Below the pieces are notes generated by a model that worked only from the letters and a program-made list of their open reading frames with translations, was not told the origin of the DNA and did not search any database. Shown in pieces: positions 54,453-61,573 of a stretch of DNA of 64,000 nt. Both the position numbers and the translations under genes were made by a program. The number at the start of each line of letters is the position of its first letter. Position 1 is the stretch's first letter. Source of the DNA: Pelagibacteraceae bacterium (GTDB lineage Bacteria; Pseudomonadota; Alphaproteobacteria; HIMB59); NCBI GenBank assembly GCA_008638215.1, contig VTPN01000004.1, forward strand, positions 1 to 64,000, given 5' to 3'.

Positions 54453-54905
54453 TTAATTTGTTACTATGGTAACACTACGTCTATTTTGGCTGTAAGCAGT
54501 TTCATCAGAGCCTACAACTTCAGGTCTTTCTTTTCCCCAACTAATATATTCCATTCTATTAGTATCAACGCCAGCTTGAGCTAAATAAGAATAAACAGCA
54601 AAAGCTCTCTTATCACCTAGAGCTAAGTTGTATTCTCTAGTTCCTCTTTCATCAGCATGACCTTCAATGGTAATATTAGTATCAGAATATTGCATTAACC
54701 AAGCGGCTTGAGCATCTAGAGTTGATTGAGCATCTACTGTAAGCTCAGAGCTATCAAACTCAAAAAATACTCTATCACCAACATTGACAATTAAATCTTC
54801 TTGGGTGCCAGAGTTGATAGAAGCATCTCCGCCTTGGTTTGTAGTAGCCGCACAAGAGGCTAAAAAAAAGCCAGTGGCGACTAAAAGTAGTAATTTTTTA
54901 AACAT
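54453..54905 (-). CDS. pal: Peptidoglycan-associated lipoprotein Pal
   Basis: This 150-residue outer-membrane lipoprotein has the lipobox LASC (Cys18, after FKKLLLLVATGFF) followed by a short linker. The OmpA-like peptidoglycan-binding domain is VFFEFDSSELTVDAQSTLDAQAAWL...TIEGHADERGTREYNLALGDKRAFAVYSYL...ISWGKERPEV. It bridges outer membrane and wall and binds TolB. A GGAG eight bases before the ATG is a clear Shine-Dalgarno, and the 129-base gap to tolB suggests its own promoter. Confidence 0.98.
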   Translation of the reverse strand: MFKKLLLLVATGFFLASCAATTNQGGDASINSGTQEDLIVNVGDRVFFEFDSSELTVDAQSTLDAQAAWLMQYSDTNITIEGHADERGTREYNLALGDKRAFAVYSYLAQAGVDTNRMEYISWGKERPEVVGSDETAYSQNRRSVTIVTN

Positions 54906-55034
54906 TATTATCTCCGCGTAAGTATTTATTAACTATAGTCATGATACATAAACACTGAATTTATAGGAAATCAAGATAATAATTGTTGAGAAATAATGAG
55001 TAAGATAAATAATTTCTACCTTTGAAAGATAGAT
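54906..55034 (-). promoter_or_regulatory. tolB-pal gap with possible pal promoter
   Basis: This is one of the longer protein-gene gaps in the window (129 bases). On the minus strand TTGATT is followed after about 18 bases by TATGTA, and GGAG precedes the ATG. This suggests separate transcription of pal, but the promoter match is weak. Confidence 0.35.
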
Positions 55035-56351
55035 TTATAAAAGGGGTGACCATGCGGGGTCACTTCCATCTCTTGGGGTTGGGATGATTCTCTCGTTATA
55101 ACCCGTAATATCGATGAAATGAATAGTTGTCTCGCCACCGGTTCCATCTAAATTAGATTTATTTTGACGATGAAATATTAAATATCTTCCGTTTGGTGAC
55201 CAAGCAGGAGATTCAAGGGAAAAATCTCTGACAATAACTCTTTCGTTGTTTCCATCAGGATCCATAACTCCTATATGAAAATTACCTTGGGTTAACTTTG
55301 TAAAAGCTATTAAATCTCCCCTTGGTGACCAGACGGGATTGCCGTAAACCCCTTTGCCTTTTGAAATTCGTTTTGTGTTATTACCCTCTTTATCCATAAT
55401 ATAAAGCTGAGGACTCCCCCCCCTATCAGAATTAAAGACTATTTTTTCACCATCAGGGGAAAAAGAAGGAGAAGTATCAATACCAGAGTCACTAGTAAGT
55501 CTTTTGATATCCCTAGTATTCAGATCCATTAAATAAATTTCGGAATTTGCACTCTTTGAGTCAGAAAAAGACATAACCACACTTTTACTATCAGGTGAAA
55601 ATCTTGGTGCGAAAGTCATACCTGGAAAATCTCCAACTATCTCTCTTTCTCCTGTTTTTAGATTATATATATAAACTCGAGGTAAATTATCTTTGTATTC
55701 CATGTAAGTAATAATTTGATTGTTTGGAGCAAATCTTGGGGTGAGGACAAGATTTCTTCCATCGGTTAAAAATTGATGGCTATCTAGATGACCATCTTGA
55801 TCCATTATAGCTAATCTTTTAATTCGTTGATCTAGAGGTCCCACTTCAGATACATAAACTATCCTGGTATCAAAATAGCCTGTTTCCCCTGTAATTCTCT
55901 CATAAACTATATCGCTGACAGTGTGGCCCACTCTTCTAATTAGACTCTCATCGGGGATAGTAAGTTGAAGTTTTTCAATTTCTTTGGCATTAAACACATC
56001 ATACAATCTCATTCGTAAGCGAATACCTTTGTCAGTCTTCATTACATCTGCGCTTAACAAAAATTGTGCTTTAATTAACTTCCAATCTTCAAACCTTGGG
56101 ACTTTTTCTACAAGATTATCGGATTGAATATATAAGTCCTCATTGACAGTATAAAAGAGTCCTGAGTTAGTAAGATTATTAGATATAATTTCCCTTAGAG
56201 TATTGCCGTATCTGGAGGTATCCGCATCCTCACCAAATACTTGGGTTATCGCAATTGGAGTTGGTTCAACCTTCCCCTGAGCAATGGTTACTTCTAAAGC
56301 GGCATAAGAGTTATAAGTAATAAAGAAAAAAGCTAATAAATATTTAATCAT
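55035..56351 (-). CDS. tolB: Tol-Pal periplasmic protein TolB
   Basis: This 438-residue periplasmic protein has a signal peptide (MIKYLLAFFFITYNSYA, cleavage near 17), an N-terminal alpha/beta domain (about 20-160) that contacts TolA, and a six-bladed beta propeller with TolB repeats (RFSPDSKSVVMSFSDSKSANSEIYLMDLNT, SPSFSPDGEKIVFNSDRGGSPQLYIMD, PAWSPNGRYLIFHRQ). The propeller binds Pal. Position between tolA and pal is canonical. Confidence 0.98.
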   Translation of the reverse strand: MIKYLLAFFFITYNSYAALEVTIAQGKVEPTPIAITQVFGEDADTSRYGNTLREIISNNLTNSGLFYTVNEDLYIQSDNLVEKVPRFEDWKLIKAQFLLSADVMKTDKGIRLRMRLYDVFNAKEIEKLQLTIPDESLIRRVGHTVSDIVYERITGETGYFDTRIVYVSEVGPLDQRIKRLAIMDQDGHLDSHQFLTDGRNLVLTPRFAPNNQIITYMEYKDNLPRVYIYNLKTGEREIVGDFPGMTFAPRFSPDSKSVVMSFSDSKSANSEIYLMDLNTRDIKRLTSDSGIDTSPSFSPDGEKIVFNSDRGGSPQLYIMDKEGNNTKRISKGKGVYGNPVWSPRGDLIAFTKLTQGNFHIGVMDPDGNNERVIVRDFSLESPAWSPNGRYLIFHRQNKSNLDGTGGETTIHFIDITGYNERIIPTPRDGSDPAWSPLL

Positions 56352-56403
56352 TATATGTTTTTACTAAATTTCATGATTTTAATATTATTATATTAATTTT
56401 TTA

Positions 56404-57408
56404 TTAATCAAACATCCAGCTGAAATCAAAGGTAAAATTAATTTCTTTCCATTGATCATATTTATCCTCTGGCAAAAGTAGTGGACTACAATCCGGATTG
56501 TTAACCGCACGCATAGCGGCCTCTGCAGCAGTTCTAAATGAGGGGTCATTTAATTTTTCTTTATTAACTACCAAGGCACTTTTTACAGTTCTGTCTGGGT
56601 TTACCTCAATAAATATGACTGGCTTAATTTCTTTAAGGTTTGCGACGCCTACATTTAAATTTAGACACGAGTGTAATTGCTGTCTAAGAAGATCAATTTC
56701 AGAAATGGTCATGGTAGCTGCTACTTTTTCAGTAAATACCTCTTCTTGCTTTACTTCTGATGTTTCTTGTACTTTTTTAAATTCTTGATCTGCATTTTCT
56801 AAATCTTTTAAAACTGTGCTTACGTTGAATGTTTTTTTATTTGGTTTTTTCTTCATCACAATTTCTAAATTATCATAAGGTTGTTCTATATCTCTTGGTT
56901 CGGGTTTTTCCTTTAACTGTATTTCAAAATCATTCTGAATAGGGGTTGGAGCATTTTCTTCTTTTTCAATAATCTTTTCCTCAAGAACTTCATCAATAAC
57001 GAATTCATTGGCTTGATTAGAAGAATTATCTACTAAGATTTCCTCTACCTCGTTTATCTCTGGCTCCATTATTTCAGGGGCTATCTCTTTTACTGGTGGT
57101 TCGGGCTCAGATACCTCCGGTAATGTTTCTTCAATTGTCTCTTCTTGAAACGTTGGAATGATTTCGTTGATTTCCTCTTGAAATTCTGGGGCGGCCGTTT
57201 CTTCTTCAACAATAAACATTTCAATAGGAAGGATCATTGGAATATCACTGACTTCTTTTTGAAAAGTAAAATTAATCATTGGAATTAAGATCAATAGATG
57301 AATTAAAAAAGATAAAAACTGAAAAAATAAATCACCTTTTCTGTATGAAAGGTCTTCAAAAAATATAATTAATCTCCGAAAAGGATTATAAAGAGAGATT
57401 GTACTCAC
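56404..57408 (-). CDS. tolA: Inner-membrane/periplasm-spanning protein TolA
   Basis: This 334-residue protein has one N-terminal membrane helix (about 28-48, FFQFLSFLIHLLILIPMINF), a long Glu/Pro-rich middle (about 60-215), and a C-terminal TolA/TonB-like domain with KPVIFIEVNPDRTVKSALVV and FRTAAEAAMRAVNNPDCSPL. The middle is acidic and Pro-rich rather than the Ala/Lys-rich helix of E. coli TolA. It carries proton-motive energy from TolQR to TolB-Pal. It directly follows tolR. Confidence 0.93.
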   Translation of the reverse strand: MSTISLYNPFRRLIIFFEDLSYRKGDLFFQFLSFLIHLLILIPMINFTFQKEVSDIPMILPIEMFIVEEETAAPEFQEEINEIIPTFQEETIEETLPEVSEPEPPVKEIAPEIMEPEINEVEEILVDNSSNQANEFVIDEVLEEKIIEKEENAPTPIQNDFEIQLKEKPEPRDIEQPYDNLEIVMKKKPNKKTFNVSTVLKDLENADQEFKKVQETSEVKQEEVFTEKVAATMTISEIDLLRQQLHSCLNLNVGVANLKEIKPVIFIEVNPDRTVKSALVVNKEKLNDPSFRTAAEAAMRAVNNPDCSPLLLPEDKYDQWKEINFTFDFSWMFD

Positions 57409-57804
57409 TTAACTAGGTTTTTTTGTAACAAGAGCTATCTTAAGAAAACCGGATGTATTCAATGCTCCTAAAACTTTCATTACCTCACCATAATTAATTG
57501 AAGTGTCCGCTCTGAGAAAGATACGAATATCATTATTAGAACCGGCAATAATCTTGACTTTAGAAATTAATTCATCAAAAGCAATTTGATCTTCACCTAA
57601 ATAAATTTGATTATTTTCATTAATAGAAATCTCTAGGGGTTCTTTTTGAGCATCAAGAGAGTTAGATTCAACTTTGGGAAGGTTGACAGGTACCCCTACG
57701 GTCAGCAGTGGGGCAGTAACCATAAAAACAATGAGCAGGACTAACATCACATCTACCATCGGAGTGACGTTAATATTAGAGACTGGAAGATTTTTTTTTC
57801 TCAT
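57409..57804 (-). CDS. tolR: Tol-Pal energy protein TolR
   Basis: This 131-residue ExbD/TolR-family protein has one membrane helix (about 13-34) containing the proton-channel Asp in INVTPMVDVMLVLLIVFMV, followed by a periplasmic domain (LPKVESNSLDAQKEPLEISIN...IRADTS-like FLRADTSINYGEVMKVLGAL). It forms the TolQ-TolR motor. Spacing to tolA and tolQ is zero, typical of the operon. Confidence 0.98.
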   Translation of the reverse strand: MRKKNLPVSNINVTPMVDVMLVLLIVFMVTAPLLTVGVPVNLPKVESNSLDAQKEPLEISINENNQIYLGEDQIAFDELISKVKIIAGSNNDIRIFLRADTSINYGEVMKVLGALNTSGFLKIALVTKKPS

Positions 57805-58503
57805 TTAGTTAACTTGACGAGAAATAATATTTATAAGGTCCTTTCCAAAGCTTTCTGCCTCAGATAGATATGTATCAATTTTTGAATTGATCATATTGTA
57901 GAATGCAGTGGAAGGGATGGCCACAAACAAACCAAGAGCTGTTACAAAAAGCGCCTCTGCTATCCCAGGTGCTACCACAGCTAAGTTAGTATTTTGAGCA
58001 ATCGCAATCGCTTGAAAGCTATTCATGATTCCCCATACCGTTCCAAAGAGTCCGACAAATGGAGCCACCGAGCCAGAGGAAGCTAGAAAAGAAAGACCCT
58101 TATTGAGTCTAGTGTCTTCCACAGCAATCGAAAGATCTAAGGATGTATATAATCTTTGTATAAAAGAAGAGTCTATTTTATTTTTTTGTAAACGAGACTT
58201 TTCATACTCTCCCATGATGTTTCTAAAAATATTAGAATAACTCTCTTGATCGAAGTCTTCAATTTGCTGATATAATTCATCCAAAGAAATTCCTGACCAA
58301 AAATGATTTTCAAACTGTTTTGAAATTTTGGTCTGCTTGTTGATAAGTAAGATTTTTTGGATAATAGTTTTCCATGATTGAATAGAAAAAATTACAAGAA
58401 GGAAAATAACAATTTTTACAACCCAATCAGATTTCAAGAACATTCCAAACATAGAAAAATCAACTGATCCTTCTAATGCCGCTAAATTTACAACTTCTTC
58501 CAT
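57805..58503 (-). CDS. tolQ: Tol-Pal energy protein TolQ
   Basis: This 232-residue ExbB/MotA-family inner-membrane protein has helix 1 near 30-48 and helices 2-3 near 140-205. The conserved segment is GSVAPFVGLFGTVWGIMNSFQAIA, followed by LAVVAPGIAEALFVTALGLFVAIPSTAFYN. It pumps protons with TolR to energise TolA. It starts four bases after the nuclease gene stop, with GAGGAT serving as Shine-Dalgarno inside that gene's end, so the two are translationally linked. Confidence 0.98.
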   Translation of the reverse strand: MEEVVNLAALEGSVDFSMFGMFLKSDWVVKIVIFLLVIFSIQSWKTIIQKILLINKQTKISKQFENHFWSGISLDELYQQIEDFDQESYSNIFRNIMGEYEKSRLQKNKIDSSFIQRLYTSLDLSIAVEDTRLNKGLSFLASSGSVAPFVGLFGTVWGIMNSFQAIAIAQNTNLAVVAPGIAEALFVTALGLFVAIPSTAFYNMINSKIDTYLSEAESFGKDLINIISRQVN

Positions 58504-58506
58504 TAT

Positions 58507-58875
58507 TTAATCCTCATTATTTTCAATTTCGATAGAATTTATTTTATTTTTCAGTTCTTTAGAAACCTCACTAAAGTCATCTGAATGTACCATTATCCAA
58601 AAACCAGGTCTATTTTTTTCACACAATGCAATCACTGGAGTTTTTTTTTCTTTATCAGCTAAAACTTTCGTTTCATCCCAAAGTTTGACAGCCGTGTGCT
58701 TTGCTCTTAATTTACATTCAATGAATAGATTCTCGTGAATAACATCTGAATGAGTAACTTTAGAGTTGATACCGCTCAAAGCATTACGGACGCCACCAAA
58801 AAACCTGGCTACTAATCGTTCCCTGTTCTTCCAAGCTTTATCAGGCACTTGAACTATCCAATAAGGAGCTATCAA
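58507..58875 (-). CDS. Probable PD-(D/E)XK nuclease, Hjc-like layout, between yebC and tolQ
   Basis: This 122-residue protein keeps the acid/lysine spacing of small PD-(D/E)XK nucleases: E19 (NRERLVARFFGG), D44 (HSDVIHENLF) and E53-C-K55 (FIECKLR), as in archaeal Hjc-type resolvases. A later stretch ends RPGFWIMVHSDDF. Gly-Gly-Arg/Ser-Gly elements (RFFGGVRNALSG) resemble the resolvase loop. In many Proteobacteria ruvC-ruvA-ruvB lies between yebC and tolQ; here only this gene is present. The start is TTG 58875 inside the yebC end, with an in-frame GTG at 58848 as an alternative. The nuclease family is likely; Holliday-junction activity is inference. Confidence 0.8.
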   Translation of the reverse strand: MIAPYWIVQVPDKAWKNRERLVARFFGGVRNALSGINSKVTHSDVIHENLFIECKLRAKHTAVKLWDETKVLADKEKKTPVIALCEKNRPGFWIMVHSDDFSEVSKELKNKINSIEIENNED

Positions 58876-59581
58876 AATCTAAGTTGGAGAAACAATTTTG
58901 AACGTCATCATTATCTTCTAAATCTTCATTTAATTTAATTAAGCGATTTAATTCATCTACTTTATCAATATTGACCGTCATGTTAGGTTTCCAAATAATT
59001 GATGCACTCTCAATTTCCATATTTCTCTCTCTCATTACCTTTTCCAATGAAGCTAAGTCTTCAAATTTGCAATATATATAAGTAACTCCATCATCAATGT
59101 TATAATCGTCTAAACCGTGGTCAAGTAGTTGCTCTAAAGTGGGATCATCTAAATTTCCTTGGATTTGAATTTCACCTACTTTGTCAAAATTAAAACTAAC
59201 ACTTCCTGTTTCTCCTAAATTTCCTCCATTTTTTGAAAAAATAGATCGAATTTCAGAAGCGGTTCTATTTTTATTATCCGTTAAAGCCTCAACTATAAAA
59301 GCTGTACCAAAAGGGCCATAACCTTCATAGCGGACTTCGGTGTAGTCAGTGGTATCAGTATTGTTTTTATTTATTGCTCGATCAACATTATCTTTTGGCA
59401 TATTCACACTACGAGCATTATTTATTGCTAATCGAAGTCGCGGGTTTGACTCAGGGTCGGTTCCCCCTATTTTTACGGCAATTTGAATTTCTTTTCCAAT
59501 TTTGGCAAATTGTTTTGCTCTTTTCTTATCTTGAGCTCCTTTGCGATATTGAATATTTTTAAACTTGGAGTGACCTGCCAT
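58841..59581 (-). CDS. yebC: YebC/PmpR-family protein (TACO1 family)
   Basis: This 246-residue cytosolic protein belongs to the YebC family, annotated as transcription regulators and more recently implicated in relieving ribosome stalls. Motifs are MAGHSKFKNIQYRKGAQDKKRAKQFAKIGKEIQIA, NPRLRLAINNARSVNMPKDNVDRAI, YEGYGPFGTAFIVEALTDNKNRTASEIRS and GGNLGETGSVSFNF. All three domains are present. Its end overlaps the nuclease gene by 35 bases. Confidence 0.96.
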   Translation of the reverse strand: MAGHSKFKNIQYRKGAQDKKRAKQFAKIGKEIQIAVKIGGTDPESNPRLRLAINNARSVNMPKDNVDRAINKNNTDTTDYTEVRYEGYGPFGTAFIVEALTDNKNRTASEIRSIFSKNGGNLGETGSVSFNFDKVGEIQIQGNLDDPTLEQLLDHGLDDYNIDDGVTYIYCKFEDLASLEKVMRERNMEIESASIIWKPNMTVNIDKVDELNRLIKLNEDLEDNDDVQNCFSNLDFDSSLLDSSSA

Positions 59582-59584
59582 AAC

Positions 59585-60400
59585 CTAAGATAGTAAATTA
59601 CGATCTAAAACACCACCTATTTGAATCGATCGTATCGTACTTTTTTGTCCCTTATTCGAGCATATAATTGCTCCAGAAATTGTCGCTTCCCCTTCGGCGG
59701 GCTCTAATCGAGGGATATTTGATTCTGATCTCATTCTTTTGATAGCATTCTCTTTTTTCATTCCAATAACAGAATTATAATCACCAGTCATTCCTATATC
59801 TGTTTGAAAGCAAGTACCTTTATCTAGAACCCTTGCATCCATAGTGGGAATATGAACATGAGTGCCATAAATAGCTGTGAATTTTCCATCATAGTTTTGA
59901 GCAATACCATTTTTTTCTGAAGTCACCTCTGCATGGACTTCTAAAAAAGAGTAGTCGATTTGATGATCATTAATAATAGACAAAAGTTTTGTATCAATCG
60001 CCTCAAAGGGATTGCTTAAAGGTAAATCGATAAAAGATTTTCCATGCACTTGGGAGACCAGTATTCTCTCTCCATTAGAATGAGTAAAAATTTTATAGCC
60101 TTGACCAGGAGAGTCTTCTGTAAAATTCAGAGGTCTTATTATATTATGATCAGGGTTATCTTGCATGTAAGTGATAATTTCTTCTTTTTTCCAAGCATGA
60201 TTACCTAAAGTAACAGCATTAGCGCCCCAACTAATGATATCTTCATAAATTTTTCCTGTGATGCCATAACCTCCAGCAGAATTTTCTCCATTGATGATTG
60301 TGAAATCAATGGAGAATTTCTTTTGGATTTTCTTTAAATTATTTTGAAGAGCATTTCTGCCTGAACGACCAACTACATCTCCAATGATTAAAAAATTCAT
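59585..60400 (-). CDS. YmdB-family metallophosphoesterase (TIGR00282)
   Basis: This 271-residue protein carries the calcineurin-like metal motifs of the YmdB family: MNFLIIGDVVGRSGR (D8), IINGENSAGGYGI (metal Asn/Glu), TLGNHAWKKEE and GTHVHIPTMD with TDIGMTGDYNSVIG. Characterised relatives hydrolyse 2',3'- or 3',5'-cyclic nucleotides; the in vivo substrate here is unknown. It overlaps the upstream cyclo-ligase gene by four bases and precedes yebC. Confidence 0.93.
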   Translation of the reverse strand: MNFLIIGDVVGRSGRNALQNNLKKIQKKFSIDFTIINGENSAGGYGITGKIYEDIISWGANAVTLGNHAWKKEEIITYMQDNPDHNIIRPLNFTEDSPGQGYKIFTHSNGERILVSQVHGKSFIDLPLSNPFEAIDTKLLSIINDHQIDYSFLEVHAEVTSEKNGIAQNYDGKFTAIYGTHVHIPTMDARVLDKGTCFQTDIGMTGDYNSVIGMKKENAIKRMRSESNIPRLEPAEGEATISGAIICSNKGQKSTIRSIQIGGVLDRNLLS

Positions 60401-60960
60401 ACTTGATAAGTAATATTCTCTGTACAGATATAATCAACTTTTTCATCAAAGCTATCTTGAAATTGATAGGGTGTTTTCTGGTTTTCAAAAGCCGCAAGAA
60501 TAGAAATAATTTTCTTTTTTTGTTTTAAGTGATTTAGAGTGCGATCGAAAAAACCTCCTCCATATCCGACACGATAGCCTTTCTCATTAAAAGCAGAGCA
60601 GGAAGCAATGATAATATCTGGATCTCTTTCGTTGATACTGGTGGGCTCCATAATACCCCCAAATCCTTTTTCCAGTTTTGAGGAGCCGGGAGAATAAAAA
60701 AAATATTTTAAGGGATGATGGTTATCGATCACTTTAGGGAGCAGGCAGGTTAATCCTCTTTTTTCTAATTCTGATACCATCAAAAGGACATCAACTTCAT
60801 TTTTGTATGGATAAAACAATCCAATGCTCTGGGCCGATACAAAATTAGAAACTAATTTTAAAATACCATTATTAATTAATATTGAATGTTCCCGAAGAAT
60901 AGCTGGTGACATCTCTTGGCGAATATTGAGATGATGTTTTCGAATATCTTTTTTATTCAA
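60397..60960 (-). CDS. 5-formyltetrahydrofolate cyclo-ligase
   Basis: This 187-residue YgfA/MTHFS-family enzyme uses ATP to convert 5-formyl-THF to methenyl-THF. Motifs are RKHHLNIRQEMS near the N-terminus (conserved Arg/Lys), GLFYPYKNEVD and CSAFNEKGYRVGYGGGFFDRTL (phosphate/ATP loop). It overlaps zapA by eight bases, so the zapA-ygfA gap that carries 6S RNA in gammaproteobacteria does not exist here. Confidence 0.94.
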   Translation of the reverse strand: MNKKDIRKHHLNIRQEMSPAILREHSILINNGILKLVSNFVSAQSIGLFYPYKNEVDVLLMVSELEKRGLTCLLPKVIDNHHPLKYFFYSPGSSKLEKGFGGIMEPTSINERDPDIIIASCSAFNEKGYRVGYGGGFFDRTLNHLKQKKKIISILAAFENQKTPYQFQDSFDEKVDYICTENITYQV

Positions 60961-61285
60961 TTGATAATTGATGATCTAATTTTTGAAAAATTTGCTCGAT
61001 ATCTAATTTTAGATTTTGATTTTCTTTTTGAAGTTCTTGAATGCGGCTTTCGTAAAAAAGTTTTTGGTTAAGCGAGTCTTGTAAGATTTTCTCTTTTCTT
61101 AAAATTTCCTCCATGGATTTTAAGTACGCGATTAGGGCCGATGTTAAAAAAGGGACATTTTCTTTTTTTTCATTATCAATCAGTTTGCTAATCGTCTGAC
61201 CAATTTCTTTTACTCGCTCTACATTATGATCAGAACACTGAATCTTTAAAGGTCTGCCTCCTATACTTAAGGTCAGATTAGGCAT
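60953..61285 (-). CDS. zapA: Cell division protein ZapA
   Basis: This protein of about 110 residues has the ZapA N-terminal fold, NLTLSIGGRPLKIQCSDHNVERVKEIGQTISKLID, and a long C-terminal coiled coil (about 55-110). ZapA cross-links FtsZ filaments; FtsZ is encoded at 37719-39248. The start chosen is ATG 61285 (MPNLTLSIGG), inside the upstream gene's end; an in-frame TTG at 61294 is less likely. Family length is normal. Confidence 0.92.
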   Translation of the reverse strand: MPNLTLSIGGRPLKIQCSDHNVERVKEIGQTISKLIDNEKKENVPFLTSALIAYLKSMEEILRKEKILQDSLNQKLFYESRIQELQKENQNLKLDIEQIFQKLDHQLSIE

Positions 61286-61538
61286 CGATATCAATAGATC
61301 CTAGAAGGTCTTCTATTTTTGCTGTGGCTTTATCAATTAGTTCAGATTTTTCTGTGAGCTCCCTTTGCTGATGTTCCAATTGCTCTTTTAATTCCCGCTC
61401 TCTTCTTTCCAGGTAATTAACTTTTGCCTCAAGTTCCTCCCTCAGTTTTGTGAGTTCTTGATTGCTAGTTTTGTAGTTTTCCAATTTTAGGGCAATTTGT
61501 TCAATTTTTTGAAGTATTTGTTGTTGAAATTCGTTCAT
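61278..61538 (-). CDS. Small coiled-coil protein, DUF4164-like
   Basis: This 86-residue protein is almost entirely a predicted coiled coil (heptads from about residue 8 to 75, rich in Glu, Lys, Leu and Gln), ending IEDLLGSIDIDA. It resembles the small DUF4164 proteins that precede zapA in many Alphaproteobacteria, and overlaps zapA here. A role with ZapA in division is plausible from position, but not shown. It diverges from tkt over 35 bases. Confidence 0.85.
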   Translation of the reverse strand: MNEFQQQILQKIEQIALKLENYKTSNQELTKLREELEAKVNYLERRERELKEQLEHQQRELTEKSELIDKATAKIEDLLGSIDIDA

Positions 61539-61573
61539 ACTTTAATTATTAAGTATTACACAGAGTTATTCCA

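Noticed and set aside
56498-56788. 96-residue plus-strand frame inside tolA
   Set aside because: Antisense shadow of the TolA C-terminal domain; no start signal.
60950-60965. 6S RNA between zapA and the cyclo-ligase gene
   Set aside because: The two genes overlap by eight bases, so the usual gammaproteobacterial 6S position does not exist.
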